This document shows positions 6,133 through 8,513 of a stretch of DNA of 8,513 nucleotides, piece by piece. Where the stretch lies: NCBI GenBank assembly GCA_023457295.1, contig JAEWLZ010000106.1, positions 1 to 8,513 on the forward strand. The letters run 5' to 3'. Origin of the DNA: Cyanobacteria bacterium OH_PDB_112 (GTDB taxonomy: Bacteria; Cyanobacteriota; Vampirovibrionia; Gastranaerophilales; CAJFVJ01). Every line of letters starts with the position of its first letter. Within the stretch, counting starts at the first letter, position 1. The notes beneath the pieces are model-generated. The model did not search any database. It had not been told where the DNA came from and saw only the letters and a list, made by a program, of their open reading frames with translations. The position numbers and the translations under genes are program-made.

Positions 6133-6160
6133 ATTGTATAAAAAAAGCAATTTTTTTCAA
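6133..6160 (-). promoter_or_regulatory. Possible promoter of the amidase gene
   Basis: The minus strand shows TTGAAA (6160-6155) and TACAAT (6138-6133) with a 16-bp spacer, about 25 bp before the amidase start codon. The region is so AT-rich that chance matches are likely; the predicted start falls almost on the ribosome site. Confidence 0.35.
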
Positions 6161-6214
6161 ACTTGATGTTTTATATATACATAAGAAATACTAGTTAAAT
6201 AAAAAGGCAAATTA

Positions 6215-6400
6215 ATGACCAAAGCACTTTTTGAAATTACCGACCCAGATACTTCAAATATTTTTATAAAATTAGCTTTTTATAAAAGTTTTAAAGATAA
6301 CGAAAATACAAGCTTCGGTAAAAGCAAAGAAACTTTGGACAAAATTCGCGATAAAATTTCGAGAGGCAGAAGCCAGTATAAGTCTTATTTGATGGGTTAA
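6215..6400 (+). CDS. Small hypothetical protein, 61 aa
   Basis: I do not recognise this protein. It begins MTKALFEITDPDTSN and ends SRGRSQYKSYLMG. It has no signal peptide, membrane segment or cysteine. Residues 16-30 and 37-52 look helical, and the C-terminal third is basic (KIRDKISRGRSQYK), which could suit nucleic acid or membrane binding, but that is only a guess. Support for a real gene comes from the AAGG ribosome site seven bases before the ATG, the 14 bases from its stop to a strong palindromic terminator, and the absence of an overlapping gene on the other strand. It diverges from the amidase gene across about 107 bp; a plausible promoter is TTGATG (6163-6168) with AATACT (6187-6192). 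Confidence 0.65.
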   Translation: MTKALFEITDPDTSNIFIKLAFYKSFKDNENTSFGKSKETLDKIRDKISRGRSQYKSYLMG

Positions 6401-6414
6401 ATATTATACAAAAT

Positions 6415-6444
6415 ACAAAAGGGTCGAAATTTCGACCCTTTTGT
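6415..6444. terminator. Bidirectional intrinsic terminator (perfect 30-bp palindrome)
   Basis: The palindrome is perfect from ACAAAAGGGTCGA to its complement, with AATT at the centre. The GC core GGGTCG/CGACCC is followed by TTTTGT in both directions, so each strand yields a stem with a U-rich tail. It lies between the convergent 61-aa gene (+) and the 245-aa gene (-), 14 bp and 23 bp from their stop codons, and probably ends both transcripts. Confidence 0.9.
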
Positions 6445-6467
6445 GTGGTTTTTATGTTGTTATGAAT

Positions 6468-7205
6468 TTATGAGAAATATTTAAACGAATCTTCTGTATT
6501 TTTTGTCATAATTTTTTGAGTTGCTTCCAATTCATTACTAATAGCAGAATGTTGTGTTTCTATTTTATTAATTTCCACATCCATTTCTGATTCTTTTTCT
6601 TTAATTTCATTCATTAATCTTTCATAATTTGCTTTAGCTTCATCATCATCAGATTTATCAAGTTGGTCTATAATTTGTGTAGAATCACGCCAATCTACTA
6701 TTTCCCAGCTTGTATTACCTGTTGTATCAGTTGATAAAGTAACACTGCCATTCATGTAGCTGCCCGCACCACCACTTGTAAAAGTAACACTTTTAGGATC
6801 TTGGGTTGATAAAGTTGACGCCTGAACCATAAAATAGATGCCATTTCTTAGCCCTTCTTCAATTTGTACAGGATTAGGAGCTGCTGAAATCTGTTGATAA
6901 ATACCTCCAGTTGTTTTTTCAACAAGCAAAAGTCCTCCTGTATTATAGAGGTTTTGGGCGGATAAATCCTGATATAAAGATTCTTGAGTATATCCTGCTA
7001 TATTAGTAATCGGTGCATTGTTTAATACCGGCTTAAATATAGAAAGCTTTCTATTAGAAATAGAGTCATTATAATTATTAGCTATGTCAGAAGTTTCTCT
7101 TGCAATATTTAGCTTATTGTTCAAAAGAACTTGCATTTGCGTTTCGAGATCACATTTTCTTGCTGTAAGCATCAAAAGACGCGCATGATTTGCCGAGATA
7201 CCCAT
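6468..7205 (-). CDS. Hypothetical protein of the MGxSAxxARLLxLTAR type, coiled-coil C-terminus
   Basis: A 245-residue protein of unknown function. The N-terminus MGISANHARLLMLTARKCDLE, helical to about residue 45, resembles a multicopy family I associate with Melainabacteria-type genomes, whose members share this opening and a similar helical end. The middle (about 65-175) is Gly/Ser/Thr-rich with beta character, and the end (185-240) is a charged coiled coil closing in KNTEDSFKYFS. Helix at both ends with a variable middle recalls flagellin/FlgL-type or secretion-apparatus proteins, but no homology is shown here. There is no signal peptide; the lone cysteine is C18. AAGGAG (7216-7221) precedes the ATG by 10 bases, and an upstream 11-base complement can fold onto that spacer. 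A separate minus-strand unit ending at the palindrome 6415-6444. Confidence 0.85.
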   Translation of the reverse strand: MGISANHARLLMLTARKCDLETQMQVLLNNKLNIARETSDIANNYNDSISNRKLSIFKPVLNNAPITNIAGYTQESLYQDLSAQNLYNTGGLLLVEKTTGGIYQQISAAPNPVQIEEGLRNGIYFMVQASTLSTQDPKSVTFTSGGAGSYMNGSVTLSTDTTGNTSWEIVDWRDSTQIIDQLDKSDDDEAKANYERLMNEIKEKESEMDVEINKIETQHSAISNELEATQKIMTKNTEDSFKYFS

Positions 7206-7281
7206 TTTTCACTTACTCCTTAGTTGTTGACACTTTGACTTACAACTTTGTATTTTCTTTATCGTGTGTATAAGTGAAAAA
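7205..7281 (-). promoter_or_regulatory. Leader inverted repeat that can mask the start codon of the 245-aa gene
   Basis: TTTTTCACTTA (7281-7271, minus strand) is a perfect 11-base complement of TAAGTGAAAAA (7215-7205). The latter fills the space between the AAGGAG site and the ATG and includes the A of the start codon. Two G-U pairs extend the helix to 13 bp, reaching the last base of the ribosome site and the U of AUG. The loop is about 55 nt. If the transcript starts upstream of 7281, this pairing could hinder ribosome loading. No known riboswitch is recognised in the loop. Confidence 0.4.
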
Positions 7282-7359
7282 CTTTAAGATTTAGCAGTGT
7301 TTTGTTAAGAATTTGTTACAAAGACACTGAATATTTATTAAAAAAATTCTTATAAAAAA

Positions 7360-7712
7360 GGAAAGTAGCATATAAGCCGGGTTCTGTTCAGCCCGAAGGC
7401 CTTAACGGTCATCTATCTGGGATGTTTATTGCCAAACACCTCTAGCGGATTTGGAAGAAACGGCGGGTCACCTTAATATCTTCCACCTTGCACCAACCGG
7501 GGTTTACCTGACCGACGCCTCTCGACGCGGCCGGTGAGCTCTTACCTCACCGTTGCACCCTTGCCTGTGAACATTGTGTTCCATCGGCGGTATAATTTCT
7601 GTGGCACTTGCCTGACGGTTACCCGTACCGGACGTTATCCGGCGGTCTGCCCTATGGAGCCCGGACTTTCCTCAGGTCTTTTGAAAGACCCGCGACCGTT
7701 CTGCTGCTTTCC
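7360..7712 (-). ncRNA. rnpB: RNase P RNA (bacterial class A)
   Basis: The catalytic RNA that removes 5' leaders from pre-tRNAs. It is read on the minus strand, about 353 nt. The ends pair as P1: GGAAAGCAGC (7712-7703) with GCTACTTTCC (7369-7360), with one mismatch. Universal core segments are present: GAGGAAAGTCCGGGCTCC near the 5' end (P4 and J3/4), a segment beginning GGCAAGGGTGCAACGGTGAG, AGGTAAACCCC, and ACAGAACCCGGCTTAT near the 3' end (P4/P2 partner). P15 (GGAAGA/TCTTCC, 7484-7479 with 7458-7453) closes a loop containing AAGGTGACC, whose GGU (7472-7470) is the element that pairs with the tRNA CCA end. A T6 run follows P1 at once, then a T7 run, giving a plausible terminator. Open frames on the other strand here are artefacts. 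Confidence 0.97.
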
Positions 7713-7721
7713 TGTTATAAT
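7713..7721 (+). promoter_or_regulatory. Extended -10 promoter of ubiE, probably giving a leaderless mRNA
   Basis: TG-T-TATAAT is a perfect extended -10. The TATAAT box ends at 7721, exactly six bases before the ubiE ATG (7728), so the normal initiation point is the A of the start codon or within a base or two. There is no Shine-Dalgarno sequence upstream. No good -35 is present, which suits an extended -10 promoter. Confidence 0.65.
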
Positions 7722-7728
7722 TATCTCA
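7720..7728 (-). promoter_or_regulatory. Extended -10 promoter of rnpB
   Basis: The minus strand reads TG-A-GATAAT (7728-7720), ending seven bases before the RNA's 5' end at 7712. Its TG comes from the first base of the ubiE start codon and the base before it, and its last two bases overlap the ubiE -10. The -35 region (7748-7743, TTTCTT) is weak. Confidence 0.6.
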
Positions 7729-8426
7729 TGGAAAATTTTTTGAAGAAACCAAAATTTATTCAAAGCCTATTTAACAGTATTGCTCATAATTATGATAGGC
7801 TAAATGATATTATGAGCTTCAAACAACATCGTAAAATCAAAAAAACAGCTTTATCTAATCTTGATTTACCTGATGAAGCAAAAATTCTTGATTTATGTAC
7901 GGGCACAGGTGATATAGTAGGGATTTTAAAAAGTTTACACCCTTCAGCAAATATAATCGGTGTGGATTTTTCAGAAAAAATGCTTGAAATAGCAAAAGAA
8001 AAATATCCTGATATAAATTTTATTCAAGCAGATTGTTCAGCGCTTCCTTTGGAGGACAAGACTTTTGATTTATGTGTAATTTCTTTCGGATTACGCAATA
8101 CGGAGATTTTAAATCAAATTTTGAAAGAAATTCATCGTGTTTTAAAACCCGGAGGGATTTTTATAAATATAGACCTTGGAAAACCTTCAGGGATATTAAA
8201 TTTAATTTTGCGACCTTTATTATATTTTTGGACCAAATTAGTTGGCAAGCTTTTCCATGGAGATATGCAGCCTTACAAATATTTGGCTGTATCAAATGAA
8301 ACCTTCCCTTCACAATATGAACTTGTTAAAATATTTGAAGAAATAGGATTTAAAGAAGTTAAAAATAAAGATTTTATGTTTGGGCAAATTGCCTCACAAA
8401 ATTGTAAGAAAGCAGAGGAAATATGA
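7728..8426 (+). CDS. ubiE: UbiE/MenG-family quinone C-methyltransferase
   Basis: A 232-residue SAM-dependent methyltransferase. Known UbiE/MenG enzymes methylate the ring of a demethylmenaquinone, ubiquinone or phylloquinone precursor as a late step of quinone synthesis. Family features are the N-terminal FNSIAHNYDRLNDIMSFKQH (15-34), the SAM-binding motif ILDLCTGTGD (53-62), the acidic residue after strand 2 (GVDFS, 78-82), QADCSALP (100-107), SFGLRN (119-124, typical of UbiE) and RVLKPGG (137-143). Residues 185-195 (YLAVSNETFPS) fit the usual Y..L..S...FP end motif. The tryptophan often seen after the N-terminal HR is missing (HRKIKK). The ATG at 7728 is chosen because the family N-terminus begins there; the longer frame from 7608 would run through rnpB. 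The stop overlaps the next gene (ATGA). Quinone substrate is not determinable from sequence. Confidence 0.9.
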   Translation: MENFLKKPKFIQSLFNSIAHNYDRLNDIMSFKQHRKIKKTALSNLDLPDEAKILDLCTGTGDIVGILKSLHPSANIIGVDFSEKMLEIAKEKYPDINFIQADCSALPLEDKTFDLCVISFGLRNTEILNQILKEIHRVLKPGGIFINIDLGKPSGILNLILRPLLYFWTKLVGKLFHGDMQPYKYLAVSNETFPSQYELVKIFEEIGFKEVKNKDFMFGQIASQNCKKAEEI

Positions 8427-8513
8427 AAGCAGTAGAATTTGTAAATAATAAAATAATTTTCAATACAGACGCACCAAAACCAATAGCAGCAAAAGGTGAA
8501 GCTCTTATAAGAG
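8423..8513 (+). CDS. MDR/zinc-type alcohol dehydrogenase-like protein, N-terminus only
   Basis: The first 30 residues of a gene that runs off the right edge. The opening (MKAVEFVNNKIIF, then DAPKPIAAKGEALIR) is the standard first beta strands of medium-chain dehydrogenases and resembles the cyanobacterial MDR/zinc-dependent alcohol dehydrogenase-like group, whose members have the same P.P....GEAL.R pattern. Zinc ligands and the NAD(P) site would lie off-window, so substrate and cofactor are unknown. The start codon overlaps the ubiE stop by four bases (ATGA) with GAGG just upstream, indicating translational coupling with ubiE. Confidence 0.7.
   Translation, partial: MKAVEFVNNKIIFNTDAPKPIAAKGEALIR

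Noticed and set aside
7608..7727. N-terminal extension of the methyltransferase by 40 residues
   Set aside because: It would be encoded antisense to rnpB, and the family N-terminus fits the ATG at 7728.
7534..7743. Plus-strand open frame with a cysteine-rich translation
   Set aside because: It lies entirely antisense to the RNase P RNA over nearly all its length; the open frame reflects the GC-rich conserved RNA.

Overview
The window is AT-rich DNA from a bacterium using the standard code, with genes packed on both strands. The best guess is a gut or environmental non-photosynthetic relative of cyanobacteria (Vampirovibrionia/'Melainabacteria', Gastranaerophilales-like). The reasons are the very low GC, a family-specific protein starting MGISANHARLL, a cyanobacterial-style MDR alcohol dehydrogenase after a UbiE/MenG methyltransferase, a long SH3-like/amidase_3 cell-wall hydrolase, and a tRNA without encoded CCA. 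This placement is inference (about 0.6) and rests on protein flavour rather than a database search.

Left part (1-4098): an arsenic/metalloid locus. On the minus strand lie an AhpD/CMD-type protein (cut by the window edge) and an ArsR repressor. On the plus strand runs a tight operon: the two-domain ATPase arsA, then an unusual arsD fused to a membrane segment and a thioredoxin-like domain, then a small CcdA/DsbD-like membrane protein. Two near-identical 26-bp inverted repeats (195-220 and 681-706) sit on the -35 regions of the CMD gene and of the arsA operon. They are probably the ArsR operators and tie both transcription units into one regulon. No arsenite permease (ArsB/Acr3/ArsP) or ArsC reductase is in the window, so the ATPase's membrane partner is either off-window or replaced by the unusual membrane proteins.

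Middle (4099-6460): a 272-bp gap between the convergent ars operon and the cell-wall genes holds tRNA-Arg(UCU) on the minus strand, a displaced copy of that tRNA's 3' end, and an 80-bp palindromic structured element. Next is a secreted zinc N-acetylmuramoyl-L-alanine amidase (minus strand), then divergently a 61-aa orphan gene ending at a perfect-palindrome bidirectional terminator.

Right part (6468-8513): a lineage-type hypothetical protein with a coiled-coil tail, whose mRNA leader can fold over its start codon. After it come RNase P RNA (minus) and, diverging from it, ubiE/menG (plus) overlapped by the start of an MDR dehydrogenase. The rnpB and ubiE promoters are interlocked extended -10 elements only a few bases apart, and ubiE appears to be leaderless. 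The most notable items are the ArsD-TM-thioredoxin fusion cassette, the ArsR operator pair and the rnpB/ubiE bidirectional promoter.
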